From: Dyella terrae
GTDB lineage: Bacteria > Pseudomonadota > Gammaproteobacteria > Xanthomonadales > Rhodanobacteraceae
Direction: 5' to 3'
NCBI RefSeq assembly: GCF_004322705.1
Contig: NZ_SIZZ01000003.1
Span: forward strand, 248,001 to 312,000
DNA: 64,000 nucleotides
The notes under the pieces were generated by a model, which saw only the letters and a list, made by a program, of their open reading frames with translations, was not told the origin of the DNA and searched no databases. Of this stretch, positions 1 through 9,088 are shown one piece after another (the first letter of the stretch is position 1; each line of letters starts with the position of its first letter). Made by a program: the position numbers and the translations under genes.

Positions 1-1267
1 GGGCCGCAGCCTTGGCGTCAGTCATTGTCCTGGCGTTGATGGCCGTGGAGGCCTTGACGGCCGTCGTTGGCGCGGCGGCTGTTTTCGCGTTCGTTGCCGC
101 GACGGCCGGACGTGGCGTCGACGCCTGATCATTCGCCGTACTCTGTGCACCGGATTCGTCCTGCGACTGACCGCTCGCCTGTTCCTGCGTCTGCGCATTG
201 CTGGTGTTCATATCCATGCCGCGTGCCGTGACGCGGTAAGGCAGCACGCCGAGCAGCGCGATCAGCGCGACCAGGCCCCAGCTCCACGCACGCGGCGTGG
301 TTTCGTTCACGGACTGCTGCAACATGATCAGGCGCCTTTTGAGATTGTCGAAGGTGGGCGACGCGCCTGCCAGTCCGGTCGGTACCGGGAAGGCCACGCC
401 GAGGCGTAGCAGCAGTCGTCCATATTCCTGGGGATGTGCCTGCGGCTGGCGCATCACTTGCGCATCGCAGGCTGCTTCACGGTGGAAGGCGTATTCATGC
501 ATCGCCCAGCGCACCATCGGATGGAAGAAAAACGCGCGCTGCGCCAGAGCGGGAATCCAGCCCAGCCACAAGTCGCCGCGACGTACGTGGGCCAGTTCGT
601 GCGCCAGTGCCATCGCCGCGTCGTCGTGCGCGAGGGTGTGTTCGGTCGGCATCAGCACGATGGGACGAAGCAGGCCGGTGACTTGCGGCGAGACGATGGC
701 GTCGGAGACGCGCAGTTCCGGGCAACGGCGCAAACCCAGGTCGCGGGACTGCGTTTCGCACAGCGTGCGTAGCCCGGTGTCCTGCATGGGTGTGGCGTGG
801 CGCACGACGTCACGTGTTTCGCGCCACTCGCGCAGGGCGAGCAGGGCTTGCCAGAGGATCACCAGCGACCACGCCAGCACCAGGTAGCTCGGCCACGGCC
901 AGGGCGTGTTGTCATCGGCGACGATGGCCACGTGGGTGGTCGAGGCCAGCGGCATCGCCGAGACGGGGGCGCTTGGCGTGGCGGTGGTTACGTCGAAGCT
1001 CGCCGGCGCCGCGGACATATACGACGTGTTTGGTGCGACCGGCGTTTCAACCGGCGCAAGCAGCGGTAACTCGATCGCCGTGCCGAAAGTGAGTCCCACC
1101 AGCAACTGCGCCGCCACCAGCCACCACATCATGCATCGCACCGCCGGTGCGAGCCGGGGCAGCAGGCGGCAGGCAAGCCACAGGACACCGATTAACAGGG
1201 CCGCCTGGATGGACGTCCACACCAGGCGCATCAGCAACAGCTGGGCAAATTCCTGGAAGCTGTCCAT
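1..1267 (-). CDS. BlaR1/MecR1-like M56 membrane metallopeptidase (C-terminus outside window)
   Basis: About 422 codons are visible and the frame stays open to the window edge, so the C-terminus is missing. The protein begins MDSFQEFAQLLLMRLVW and has hydrophobic N-terminal segments typical of the M56 family. A zinc-protease motif HELAH lies at residues 223-227, followed by a conserved EAACD some 40 residues on, as in BlaR1/MecR1. A later hydrophobic stretch (WSWGLVALIALLGVL) precedes a low-complexity Gln/Ser/Ala-rich tail. Proteins of this family sense an envelope signal and inactivate the cognate BlaI repressor. The start lies one base after the blaI stop, so the two are co-transcribed. Whether a penicillin-sensor domain is present cannot be seen, and many M56/BlaI pairs in Gram-negatives have no known link to beta-lactams. 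Confidence 0.85.
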   Translation of the reverse strand, partial: MDSFQEFAQLLLMRLVWTSIQAALLIGVLWLACRLLPRLAPAVRCMMWWLVAAQLLVGLTFGTAIELPLLAPVETPVAPNTSYMSAAPASFDVTTATPSAPVSAMPLASTTHVAIVADDNTPWPWPSYLVLAWSLVILWQALLALREWRETRDVVRHATPMQDTGLRTLCETQSRDLGLRRCPELRVSDAIVSPQVTGLLRPIVLMPTEHTLAHDDAAMALAHELAHVRRGDLWLGWIPALAQRAFFFHPMVRWAMHEYAFHREAACDAQVMRQPQAHPQEYGRLLLRLGVAFPVPTGLAGASPTFDNLKRRLIMLQQSVNETTPRAWSWGLVALIALLGVLPYRVTARGMDMNTSNAQTQEQASGQSQDESGAQSTANDQASTPRPAVAATNAKTAAAPTTAVKASTAINARTMTDAKAAA

Positions 1268-1268
1268 G

Positions 1269-1655
1269 TCAGCCCTCCTTGCGGCGCGACTGCAGCTGGC
1301 TGACGAGGGCTTCGAGCTGGGCCAGCTCGTTGTCGCTGACCTCGGCCTTCTCCGACATCCATGCCACGAAGGGCGATACCGACCCGGAGAGGGTCTTCTC
1401 GACGAACTGGCCGACCGCCTGGCGCATCACCTCGCCTGGGCCGGCCGAAGTGCTGTAGCGGAAGAGGCCATCGGCCTGCTTGCGCTTGAGGTAACCCTTG
1501 CTGCGCAGGCGCTCCATCATGGTGAGCACGGTCGAACGGGCCAACCCGCGCGACTCGCCAAAGCCCGCGGCGACTTCGCCTACGGAGGCAGGCTCGTGCT
1601 CGGCCAGGTAGTTGAGGAGCGCGAGCTCCTGGTCGCCAATGGACGGCTTGGACAT
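1269..1655 (-). CDS. BlaI/MecI-family transcriptional repressor
   Basis: A 128-residue protein of the usual BlaI length. The N-terminal two thirds is a winged helix with the family signature around ARSTVLTMMERLRSKGYLKR (about residues 39-58), and the C-terminal part is the helical dimerisation tail. BlaI proteins bind TACA-NN-TGTA dyads and are released when the partner M56 protease is activated. The ATG is preceded by GGAG, and two TACA-NN-TGTA dyads sit just upstream. The next gene on the strand is the M56 partner, one base away. This is therefore the autoregulated repressor of the pair. No other target gene is visible in the window. Confidence 0.93.
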   Translation of the reverse strand: MSKPSIGDQELALLNYLAEHEPASVGEVAAGFGESRGLARSTVLTMMERLRSKGYLKRKQADGLFRYSTSAGPGEVMRQAVGQFVEKTLSGSVSPFVAWMSEKAEVSDNELAQLEALVSQLQSRRKEG

Positions 1656-1672
1656 GACGGGTCACTCCGTGA

Positions 1673-1713
1673 CTACAGTTGTAGGCACGGTAGACCTGAC
1701 TACAGATGTAGTC
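1673..1713 (-). promoter_or_regulatory. Pair of BlaI-type operators upstream of blaI
   Basis: Two dyads are visible: CTACA-GT-TGTAG at 1673-1684 and the longer GACTACA-GA-TGTAGTC at 1698-1713. Both contain the TACA-NN-TGTA core known for BlaI/MecI operators. Their centres are 27 bp apart, and the nearer one is 18 bp upstream of the blaI ATG. They imply autorepression of the blaI-blaR1-like operon. Confidence 0.85.
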
Positions 1714-1847
1714 AATAGGCCGGGAGGGCGGGGGTGTCGGAAGTCACGCGGCCAGTTCGGCGCGCGCGATGTTGCCTGCCGTGAGCCTGGGTGCCGGTCC
1801 GCCCCCTCCCGGAAAACGGAGAGGGCGGATGCTCGTGCGCCCCCCTG

Positions 1848-2585
1848 TCAGGGACTGGCGCCCGCCATGCGATCCGCAGACGGCGACTGCGACCCATCAT
1901 GCCCCTGCATTGATGTGCTGGCGTCTTTCGCCACGCCGTACTGGCTCAGGTGATTGGCAATGGCCAGTTCGACAGCGTCCGTCAGGGCGTCGTGATTGGG
2001 CTGTGCCTTCATGGTGGTCAGCGTTCGCGTGAACACCTTCTTGCCGTCGATTTCCGTATCGACGTAGACGATGAATACCGATCCTTTGTCGGGATTTTCC
2101 GCGGGGCTGTACGTGCCGCGCAGATACTCGTCGGTGACACTGTTGAACGCCATCTCGTCGACGATGTGCGTCTGGGCCGTTGCATCGTGGTTGGCCATGG
2201 CGTTGGCCACGGAGGCGCCGATGACGCCACCGAAACCCGCCCCGATCGCACCGGCACGCAACTGGGCACGCATGTTCTGGTAGATGACGAAGTGATAAAC
2301 CGTCACGTCGTGCGGCTTGCCGTCCGCGCCCAGCTTTTTGAACGCTTCGTGCTGCAGCAAACGCACCGCCGACGGCGAAAGGCGCGCATCGCCAACGCGC
2401 ATGACGCCGTATTCCTTGCTGGTGATGAGCAGGCTGAAGATCTTGTCCTGCTTTTCCGTCGGTACACGCATGTCACTCACATGGAGTGATGCGGATTTGT
2501 CCATGTCGGGCACGTTGACCCTGGTGACCACCGGACTACAGCCTGCACAAGCCAGCGCCAGCAGCGCCACAAGATGTTGCTTCAT
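1848..2585 (-). CDS. Predicted lipoprotein of unknown function
   Basis: A 245-residue protein with a lipoprotein signal peptide (MKQHLVALLALACAGC, lipidated Cys16). A small-residue segment around AGAIGAGFGGVIGASVANAM (about residues 110-129) resembles the glycine-zipper insertions of envelope lipoproteins. The C-terminal third contains TEIDGKKVFTRTL and ends in a Ser/Gln-rich tail. I do not recognise the family. The frame is open upstream of this ATG and carries a decayed copy of the C-terminal segment (2667-2807). This ATG is chosen because it begins a proper lipoprotein signal and follows GGGGG. An imperfect inverted repeat at 1799-1828 downstream may help end transcription. Confidence 0.75.
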   Translation of the reverse strand: MKQHLVALLALACAGCSPVVTRVNVPDMDKSASLHVSDMRVPTEKQDKIFSLLITSKEYGVMRVGDARLSPSAVRLLQHEAFKKLGADGKPHDVTVYHFVIYQNMRAQLRAGAIGAGFGGVIGASVANAMANHDATAQTHIVDEMAFNSVTDEYLRGTYSPAENPDKGSVFIVYVDTEIDGKKVFTRTLTTMKAQPNHDALTDAVELAIANHLSQYGVAKDASTSMQGHDGSQSPSADRMAGASP

Positions 2586-2666
2586 TGAATCCCCCTTCGT
2601 TTGGAAAAAAGCTTCGTTACTGATTGGATCGGGCGGCAATCGTGTGCGTCGGACGGCCGCGTTGCA

Positions 2667-2807
2667 TCGCCCAGGGTGATCGGTGATGGCGCGCTGCACC
2701 GCGCAGGTCAGCGAATCTTCGTCGTCGTGCGACTTGAAGGGAGCCAGGGTGCGGGTGAAAAGGCGCTTGCCGTTGATATCGCTATCCAGGCAGCCGATGA
2801 GGTGAAT
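2667..2807 (-). pseudogene. Relic of a tandem paralogue of the neighbouring lipoprotein gene
   Basis: In the same frame just upstream of the lipoprotein gene, codons spell DSDINGKRLFTRTLAPFK and then LTCAVQRAITDH. They align with DTEIDGKKVFTRTLTTMK and LTDAVELAIANH near the end of the intact gene, with 18 identities in 37 positions by hand. The relic has no signal peptide or start codon of its own, and its 5' side (to about 3010) shows no matching sequence that I can see. It is best explained as the decayed remains of a tandem duplication. The rest of 2586-3043 holds nothing else I can support. Confidence 0.6.
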
Positions 2808-3043
2808 GTCCCGCCGGCCATGATGAGAACCGCGCCGGTTCAAGCACGTGCATGCGAAGTGCTTTCGCGCGACATCAATGCGTACCGGGTGACGGCGCCT
2901 TGCGCCGCGCACGTGCCATCGAACCCGCGCTCGTACCGCGTCCCTGCGACTTGCAATCCATGGTGTCCCCCCGGACATGCCGCGCCTTGCGCGCGGTGCC
3001 GACACTTCTAGGGGAGGCCCTGGAAGCTGTCAAGGCATCACGC

Positions 3044-3073
3044 AAAAAAAGCGGGGCCGACTGCCGGCCCCGC
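3044..3073 (-). terminator. Rho-independent terminator
   Basis: A perfect 9-bp GC-rich stem (GCGGGGCCG with CGGCCCCGC) is followed on the minus strand by a run of seven T. It lies 25 bp after the stop of the exported hydrolase gene, so it ends that transcript. Confidence 0.9.
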
Positions 3074-3097
3074 CTTCGTCATCGTCCCGCGTTGCGG

Positions 3098-5104
3098 TCA
3101 GTTGGACGGGTTCGTGCCCTTGTCGTCCGCTACCGGCTCCGTTCCGGGCACCACCGTGTAGGTCACCTTCGACGGATACTGGCTGCCGTGATGCACCGCG
3201 TTGTGCGCGATCACGCCCTTGTCTTCGTCGTAGTTGTTGCCGCCGGTGTTGAGGTTGCGGTCGAAGCGCGGGAAGTTGCTGCTCGACACGTCAATGCGCA
3301 GCTTGTGGCCGGGCTTGAAGTAGTAGCTCGTGTCGATCGGCTGGAACGTCACCTTGGTGACTTCACCGGGCTTCATCCACGCCAGCGGCTTGTCGTAGCC
3401 GTTGCGGTAACGCATGCGCTGGATGTTTTCGGTGATGTTGTAGGCGGTGCCGTCCGGATAGACGTCGATCACCTTGAAGGTGAAGTCGGTGTCCTTCGCG
3501 CTCGACGAAACGTACAACGACACGGTGATCGGGCCGCTGACTTCCACGCCTTCCTTGAACGGCTCGGAGTCGTAAACCAGGATGTCGTTGCGCGTTTCCT
3601 GCGGACGCTGGTCGTAGGAGCCGAACTTCACCGCCGAACCCATGCAGCAACCGCCACCGCCAAGCGTGGTGACCGGGTTCATCGGGTCATACACGTACTG
3701 GTCGGCCTTGTCCGCATCCGGCGCCGAGGCGACCAGCTTGCCGTTGCCGTACAGGGTGTTGGCCTGGCCGTCACTGGTAAAGAACAGCTCGCGCGTGACG
3801 GCGCCGACCGGCGGCCACGTCTCGGACTGCTTCCAGCGGTTCGCGCCCATCACGTAGTACATCACCTTGGGCTGCTTCTTCAGCACGGGGCTGTCTTCGC
3901 CCTTCAGGTAGTGATCGAACCAGCCGTACTGGAGTGCGCTTGCATCGAAGCGTGCGTCGCCCATGTCGAGATCACCGATCATGGTGTGCTCGCTGGCGCG
4001 TGTGTAAGCGCAATGCAAGGCCGGTGCAATGACGGCGTACTGCTGGTCGGCAATGGCCTTCGGCGCCGTGCGACGCACTTCGTTGTACGCAGCGAGGTTC
4101 GGCGAGACCGACACATCGAACCAGCTCATGTACCAAAGACCCGGCTTGCTGATCTTCATGTTGTCGTGCCACAGGCCGCCCTTGTACCAGGCCGGATCAT
4201 TGGGCGCGCGCGCGACCATGTTGCCGCCCGAGGCGACCGGCATCTTGGTATCGAAGATGCCCGGCGGGCCACCGACGGAACGGATCATGTCCTTCAGCGG
4301 CAAATGCCAGAACTGCTTGTTCCAGTCGACCGGCGGCATCTGAGGGTTGAGATCGTAGAAGCGCGAGGCATTGATCAGTTCTTCCTGCGTCGCGTTGGCG
4401 ATGAGCGGACGCACCTGGTTCTGGATGCCGTAGTCGTAGATCCAGGAGATGAAGAGCATCTGCACGGCGCCGCCGCGGTACCAGTTGCCCTGTTCGAAGT
4501 ACGGGCCCACGCGGCCAACGCCGGCGCCAAAGCCCTGCACGTTGAAGGTGGTCAGGCCCGGATCGTCCTGCGCGGCGACGGCGAGCTGCCATTCGGCGGT
4601 CGAGGAGCAGCCGGTAGTACCGACCTTGCCATTCGACCACGGCTGCGTGGACAGCCACTTCAGCGCATCGCTGCCATCGCTCAGCGGCATGCCGAGGATG
4701 TCGTAGTTGCCTTCAGAGAAGAAATGGCCGCGCTCCTGCATTTCAACGTAGGCGTAGCCGTGCTTCACCGCATCCAGCGCGCGGGACATGTCGCGCGGCG
4801 CGCCGAGCTTCACATCCCAGTAATTGAAGTTGTAAGGCGTGCGCGAAAAGATCACCGGCACCTTCGCCGAGCCCTTCGGGCGATAGATGTCGGTGGCCAT
4901 GCGCTTGCCGTCGCGCATCTTGACCATGACTTTGCGGTCGACGACCGCGATCTGCTCGAGTTCCTTCTCGATGGCATTGCGCTTGGCAATCATCTCGGCC
5001 TGCGGATCGCGCTGTTGGGCGGCGATCGGGTTGGCAACGAGCAATGAAAGGCCAAAACAGGCCAGGGCGGCACTGAAGCCGTTGGCCAGCGGATGTAAAC
5101 GCAT
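3098..5104 (-). CDS. Exported CocE/NonD-family (peptidase S15-like) hydrolase
   Basis: A 668-residue protein with a Sec signal peptide (cleavage probably near PIAAQ, residues 26-30). It has the CocE/S15 alpha/beta-hydrolase fold signs: [18 protein letters not shown] near residue 61, FSRTPYN near 86, and the nucleophile context GTTGCSS with Ser167. The C-terminal jelly-roll seen in X-Pro dipeptidyl peptidases and cocaine esterase is suggested by [22 protein letters not shown] and [22 protein letters not shown]. The family hydrolyses peptides, esters or acylated substrates, and the actual substrate is unknown. The start follows a strong GGGGGAG ribosome site. It is a single-gene unit ending in a strong terminator. 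Confidence 0.85.
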   Translation of the reverse strand: MRLHPLANGFSAALACFGLSLLVANPIAAQQRDPQAEMIAKRNAIEKELEQIAVVDRKVMVKMRDGKRMATDIYRPKGSAKVPVIFSRTPYNFNYWDVKLGAPRDMSRALDAVKHGYAYVEMQERGHFFSEGNYDILGMPLSDGSDALKWLSTQPWSNGKVGTTGCSSTAEWQLAVAAQDDPGLTTFNVQGFGAGVGRVGPYFEQGNWYRGGAVQMLFISWIYDYGIQNQVRPLIANATQEELINASRFYDLNPQMPPVDWNKQFWHLPLKDMIRSVGGPPGIFDTKMPVASGGNMVARAPNDPAWYKGGLWHDNMKISKPGLWYMSWFDVSVSPNLAAYNEVRRTAPKAIADQQYAVIAPALHCAYTRASEHTMIGDLDMGDARFDASALQYGWFDHYLKGEDSPVLKKQPKVMYYVMGANRWKQSETWPPVGAVTRELFFTSDGQANTLYGNGKLVASAPDADKADQYVYDPMNPVTTLGGGGCCMGSAVKFGSYDQRPQETRNDILVYDSEPFKEGVEVSGPITVSLYVSSSAKDTDFTFKVIDVYPDGTAYNITENIQRMRYRNGYDKPLAWMKPGEVTKVTFQPIDTSYYFKPGHKLRIDVSSSNFPRFDRNLNTGGNNYDEDKGVIAHNAVHHGSQYPSKVTYTVVPGTEPVADDKGTNPSN

Positions 5105-5213
5105 AGGTATCTCCCCCGAGAGTTGTCCTTCGAGTGTCGGGCAGGCGGGCCGCTGGGGGAACCGTGACAGAAGTCATGGCGTGACGGCGCGCAGGTTCTT
5201 GCCACCGGGCATG

Positions 5214-5244
5214 AAAAAGGGCGCGAAGCCGAAGCTGCGCGCCC
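5214..5244 (-). terminator. Rho-independent terminator of the nrd operon
   Basis: A GGGCGCG/CGCGCCC stem with a 12-base loop is followed on the minus strand by five T. It lies 25 bp after the nrdB stop and closes the nrdA-small gene-nrdB transcript. Confidence 0.85.
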
Positions 5245-5269
5245 TGGAGGGTTTTGCCCGGGAGGGCGC

Positions 5270-6274
5270 TTAGAACGCCATGTCGAAGGCGACGTCGCCT
5301 TCCACGCCCACCTGGTAGGCCGACACGCGGCGTTCAAAGAAGTTGGTCACTTCCTGGACGTCCTGCAGGTCCATGAAGTCGAAGGGGTTCTTCGAGCCGT
5401 ACTTCTTGGGCAAGTCGAGCTGGACCAGACGCTGGTCGGCGCAGTACTCCAGGTACTGGCGCATGTCCTTCACCGACAGGCCAGCGACGCCGCCGGACAG
5501 CACGTCCTCGGCGAACTGGGTTTCGCAGGCGATGGCGTCCTCGAGCATCTCCTCGATCTGTGCGCGCATCTCCTCGTCGAACAGATCCGGCTCTTCCGCG
5601 CGCACGGTGCGCACCACGTCGAAAGCGAAGGCCATGTGGCAGCTCTCGTCGCGGAACACCCAGTTGGTGCCCGAGGCCAGGCCGTGCAGCAGGCCGCGCG
5701 AACGCAGGAAGTACACGTAGGCGAACGCGGCGAAGAAGAACAGGCCCTCAATGCACGCAGCGAAACAGATCAGGTTGAGCAGGAACTGGCGACGCTGTTC
5801 GCGCGTTTCCAGGCGATGCAGGTTCTGCACCGAGTCGATCCACTTGAAGCAGAACTCGCCCTTCTGACGGATCGACGGGATGTTCTCGATCGCCGAGAAC
5901 GCCTTGTTGCGCTCGCTCGGATCGGGGATGTAGGTGTCGAGCAGGGTGAGGTAGAACTGCACATGCAGCGCTTCCTCGAACAACTGGCGCGAGAGGTACA
6001 TGCGCGCTTCGGGCGCATTGATGTGCTGGTACAGGTTGAGCACCAGGTTGTTGGCCACGATGGTGTCGCCGGTGGCGAAGAAGGCCACGAGGCGATGGAT
6101 CAGGTGGCGGTCGGCTTCGGACATCTTCGACTTGAGGTCGGTCACGTCCAGCGAGAAATCGACTTCTTCCACCGTCCAGGTGTTCTTGATCGCGTTGCGA
6201 TACATCTCGTAGAACTCGGGGTAGCGCATCGGGCGCAGGGTGAGTTCGAAACCGGGATCAAGAATATGTGCCAT
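5270..6274 (-). CDS. nrdB: Ribonucleoside-diphosphate reductase class Ia, beta subunit
   Basis: A 334-residue radical-generating subunit of aerobic ribonucleotide reductase. By position, the di-iron ligands are visible as Asp70, Glu101, His104, Glu176, Glu210 and His213. The radical tyrosine is Tyr108, four residues after His104 as in E. coli NrdB (H118/Y122). It is therefore a standard tyrosyl-radical type rather than a tyrosine-less class. The ATG (MAHILDPG) is chosen over upstream in-frame options because AAGGAA sits at the right distance. It is the last gene of the operon, 23 bp after the small gene that follows nrdA. It works with NrdA and is expected to share its cobalamin-riboswitch control. 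Confidence 0.97.
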   Translation of the reverse strand: MAHILDPGFELTLRPMRYPEFYEMYRNAIKNTWTVEEVDFSLDVTDLKSKMSEADRHLIHRLVAFFATGDTIVANNLVLNLYQHINAPEARMYLSRQLFEEALHVQFYLTLLDTYIPDPSERNKAFSAIENIPSIRQKGEFCFKWIDSVQNLHRLETREQRRQFLLNLICFAACIEGLFFFAAFAYVYFLRSRGLLHGLASGTNWVFRDESCHMAFAFDVVRTVRAEEPDLFDEEMRAQIEEMLEDAIACETQFAEDVLSGGVAGLSVKDMRQYLEYCADQRLVQLDLPKKYGSKNPFDFMDLQDVQEVTNFFERRVSAYQVGVEGDVAFDMAF

Positions 6275-6297
6275 GAACGTTCCTTCGAGCGTACTGC

Positions 6298-6525
6298 TCA
6301 ATCGAGCTTGCGCGCGTAGCGATCGCGCACGAAGCGGCTGATATAGGTGGACAGGCCGATGCCTGCCTCGGCGAGCGCCCGCATGTTCCTCACATGCAGG
6401 CGCCCGGGTGTTGCGTCGGTGTACTCGTACAGTCCGTCTTTCATGAAGCGGACGCGGATGAAGCCCTCACCAGATTCGTAACTGGCCACGCCGGATCTCC
6501 CGCTGAGATTCCGGTAGGGCTTCAT
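6298..6525 (-). CDS. Small KTSC-like protein between nrdA and nrdB
   Basis: A 75-residue protein beginning at ATG 6525 (MKPYRNLSG), or one codon earlier at a GTG. It starts within about 10 bp of the nrdA stop and ends 23 bp before nrdB, so it is translated from the nrd message. The sequence has a short beta-rich part (VASYESGEGFIRVRF, then GLYEYTDATPG) followed by helical residues ending ISRFVRDRYARKLD. This layout resembles KTSC-domain proteins, although the KTSC residues themselves are not obvious. No function is known to me. Its position suggests a role tied to ribonucleotide reductase or simple co-expression. Confidence 0.7.
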   Translation of the reverse strand: MKPYRNLSGRSGVASYESGEGFIRVRFMKDGLYEYTDATPGRLHVRNMRALAEAGIGLSTYISRFVRDRYARKLD

Positions 6526-6535
6526 CACCCTGGCC

Positions 6536-9088
6536 TTACTGGCAGGCCTCGCAGTACTCCGGGTTTTCCAGCGAGCAGAACACCGCGGCGTTGGCCTGTT
6601 CCTGCTCTTCGACCGGGGCGGCCTTGGTGACAGGCGCTGCCGACACCGTGGTCTTGGCGATCTTGGTCGCCGGACGCGAGCGCAGGTAGTACGTCGTCTT
6701 GATGCCCGACTTCCACGCGTACATGTACATGGAGCTCAACTGACCGATGTTCGGGTTTTCCATGAACAGGTTCAGCGACTGGCTCTGGTCGATGTACGCA
6801 CCGCGCGCGGCGCCCAGGTCGATCAGCGCCTTCTGCGGCAGTTCCCACACCGTGCGGTAGATCGTGCGCAGGCGCTCCGGCACGGAGGCGATGCCCTGAA
6901 TCGAACCTTCGGCCAGCTTGATGGCGTCGCGCACTTCCGGGGTCCACAGGCCGAGCGTCTTGAGCTCTTCGACCAGGTAGCGGTTCACCACCAGGAAGTC
7001 ACCCGACAGCGTTTCACGCTTGAACAGGTTGCTGACCATCGGCTCGATGCACTCGTAGCAGCCGGCGATCGACGCGATGGTGGCCGTCGGTGCGATGGCG
7101 ATCAGCAGCGAGTTGCGCAGGCCGTGGGTCTTGATCTGCTCGCGCAGCGCGTCCCAACGGGCCTGGTCGTGCGGCGTGGCCTGCTTCCAGTAGTCGAACT
7201 GCAGCTCACCGTTGGCCGCGCGGCTCTCGGCAAAGCCCGGGTGCGCACCCTGTTGTTCGGCCAGCTCGCACGACATGGTCAGCGCATTGAAGTAGATCTC
7301 TTCGGCGATGCGCGTGGACAAGGCCAGGGCTTCGGCCGAGTCGAACGGCAGGCGCAGCTTGAAGAACACGTCCTGCAGGCCCATCACGCCGAGGCCGACC
7401 GGACGCCACTTGCTGTTGGCGGTCTTGGCGGTGTCGATCGGATAGAAGTTCAGGTCGATCACGCGATCGAGCTGGCGCACGGCCGTACGCACGGTGGCGG
7501 CGAGCTTCTCGAAATCGAAGGCACCGTCGACCACGTGGCGCGAAAGGTTCACGGAGCCCAGGTTGCACACCGCCGTCTCGTCGGCATTGGTGACTTCCAG
7601 GATTTCGGTGCACAGGTTCGACAGGTGGATGACGTTTTCCGGCTTGGCCGTCTGGTTGCTGGTGGCGTTGGAGCGATCCTTGAACGTCATCCAGCCGTTG
7701 CCGGTCTGCGCCAGCGTGCGCAGCATGCGGGCGTAGAGTTCGCGCGCCTTGACCTTCTTGGAGGCCAGGCCGGCGGCTTCCGCCTCGTGATAGGCGCGCT
7801 CGAAGGTCTCGCCCCAGCTGTCGACGAAGTGCGGCACGATCTTGGGATCGAACAGCGACCAGTCGCCATCCGATTCCACGCGACGCATGAATTCGTCGGG
7901 GATCCAGTTGGCCAGGTTGAGGTTGTGCGTGCGGCGGGCTTCGTCACCGGTGTTGTCGCGCAGCTCGAGGAATTCCTCGATGTCCGCGTGCCACGGCTCC
8001 AGGTACACGCAGGCAGCGCCCTTGCGCTTGCCGCCCTGGTTCACCGCGGCGACCGACGCGTCGAGCGTCTTCAGCCACGGCACCAGGCCGTTGGAGTGAC
8101 CGTTGGTGCCCTTGATCAGCGAGCCGCGCGAACGCACGCGCGAGTAGGCCAGACCGATGCCGCCGGCGAACTTGCTGAGCTTGGCGACGTCGCCGTACTT
8201 CTCGTAGATGGATTCGAGCGAATCGGTGGGCGAGTCGAGCAGGAAGCAGGAGCTGAGCTGCTCATGCGCGGTGCCGGCATTGAACAGGGTCGGCGAGCTG
8301 GCGATGTACTCCAGCGAGGAGAGCAGGCGATACAGCTCCAGCGTTTCGCCGATCTCGTTGCCGCCCAGGGCGCAGGCGATGCGCATGAAGAAGTACTGCG
8401 GGGTCTCGATGACCTTGCGCTGTTGCGGGTGACGCAGCAGGTAGCGGTCGTACACCGTGCGCAGGCCGAAGTATTCAAAGCGACGGCTGGCCAGCGGATC
8501 GATGGCGTCGTTGAGCTTGCGCGCATTGGTGGACACGAAGTCGCGCAGGCGGTCGTTGAGGATGCCCAGTTCGGCGCCGCGCGCGATCGACTGCGAGAAG
8601 CTCTGAATTTCCTGGTTGCTTACTTCCTTGTCGACATAGGCGCTGAGCAGGCGTGCCGCCAGCTGGCCGTATTCGGGTTCTTCGGCCGTCAGCGCCGCGG
8701 CGGTGCGGATCGACAGTTCGTCCAGCTCGCGCGTGGTGGCGCCGTCGTACAGGCCGCCGATCGTCTTCAGGGCCACGCGCAGCGGATCGACCGCGTGCAG
8801 GCCTTCGCCGCAGCGGGTGACCGCGCGGACGATCTTGTTCACATCCACCACTTCCTGGCCGCCATTGCGCTTCTTGACGCGCATCTGGCCCGGGTTGTGC
8901 GGGGGAGTCAGGGCAAACGGGGTTTCCGTGATCGCTTCCATCGTCGCGGCAGTCGAGGTGGCAGGGGCCGCCGTCGCCGAGGCGTCAGCGGAGAAAGCGG
9001 ATGCGTCTGCGCGGTCGTCAGTGCGCTCGCGCGAGTCGGTATCAATAGGGTGCATGCGGCATCGCTCCAGGCCAGGAATAACGTTCAT
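6536..9088 (-). CDS. nrdA: Ribonucleoside-diphosphate reductase class Ia, alpha subunit
   Basis: An 850-residue catalytic subunit that reduces ribonucleoside diphosphates to deoxy forms. After an Ala/Ser/Thr-rich N-terminal extension, an ATP-cone begins near MRVKKRNGGQEVVDVNKI (about residue 70). Active-site features are Cys281 (LSSCF), the NLCTEI motif with Asn491, Cys493 and Glu495, and Cys508 (CNLGSVNL). The radical-transfer tyrosines appear in KTTYYLRSR, and the tail CSLENPEYCEACQ has the redox cysteine pair. ATG 9088 follows GGAGCAGG, and ATG 9055 (MHPIDTDS), also preceded by GGAG, is an alternative. It is the first gene of the operon, 336 bp downstream of the predicted transcription start and behind a cobalamin riboswitch. 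Confidence 0.97.
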   Translation of the reverse strand: MNVIPGLERCRMHPIDTDSRERTDDRADASAFSADASATAAPATSTAATMEAITETPFALTPPHNPGQMRVKKRNGGQEVVDVNKIVRAVTRCGEGLHAVDPLRVALKTIGGLYDGATTRELDELSIRTAAALTAEEPEYGQLAARLLSAYVDKEVSNQEIQSFSQSIARGAELGILNDRLRDFVSTNARKLNDAIDPLASRRFEYFGLRTVYDRYLLRHPQQRKVIETPQYFFMRIACALGGNEIGETLELYRLLSSLEYIASSPTLFNAGTAHEQLSSCFLLDSPTDSLESIYEKYGDVAKLSKFAGGIGLAYSRVRSRGSLIKGTNGHSNGLVPWLKTLDASVAAVNQGGKRKGAACVYLEPWHADIEEFLELRDNTGDEARRTHNLNLANWIPDEFMRRVESDGDWSLFDPKIVPHFVDSWGETFERAYHEAEAAGLASKKVKARELYARMLRTLAQTGNGWMTFKDRSNATSNQTAKPENVIHLSNLCTEILEVTNADETAVCNLGSVNLSRHVVDGAFDFEKLAATVRTAVRQLDRVIDLNFYPIDTAKTANSKWRPVGLGVMGLQDVFFKLRLPFDSAEALALSTRIAEEIYFNALTMSCELAEQQGAHPGFAESRAANGELQFDYWKQATPHDQARWDALREQIKTHGLRNSLLIAIAPTATIASIAGCYECIEPMVSNLFKRETLSGDFLVVNRYLVEELKTLGLWTPEVRDAIKLAEGSIQGIASVPERLRTIYRTVWELPQKALIDLGAARGAYIDQSQSLNLFMENPNIGQLSSMYMYAWKSGIKTTYYLRSRPATKIAKTTVSAAPVTKAAPVEEQEQANAAVFCSLENPEYCEACQ

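Noticed and set aside
2852..5047. A 731-codon open frame opposite the CocE-like hydrolase
   Set aside because: Its composition (Val/Arg/His-rich, no domain) is what the reverse strand of a GC-rich gene gives. The hydrolase has a signal peptide, motifs, a ribosome site and a terminator.
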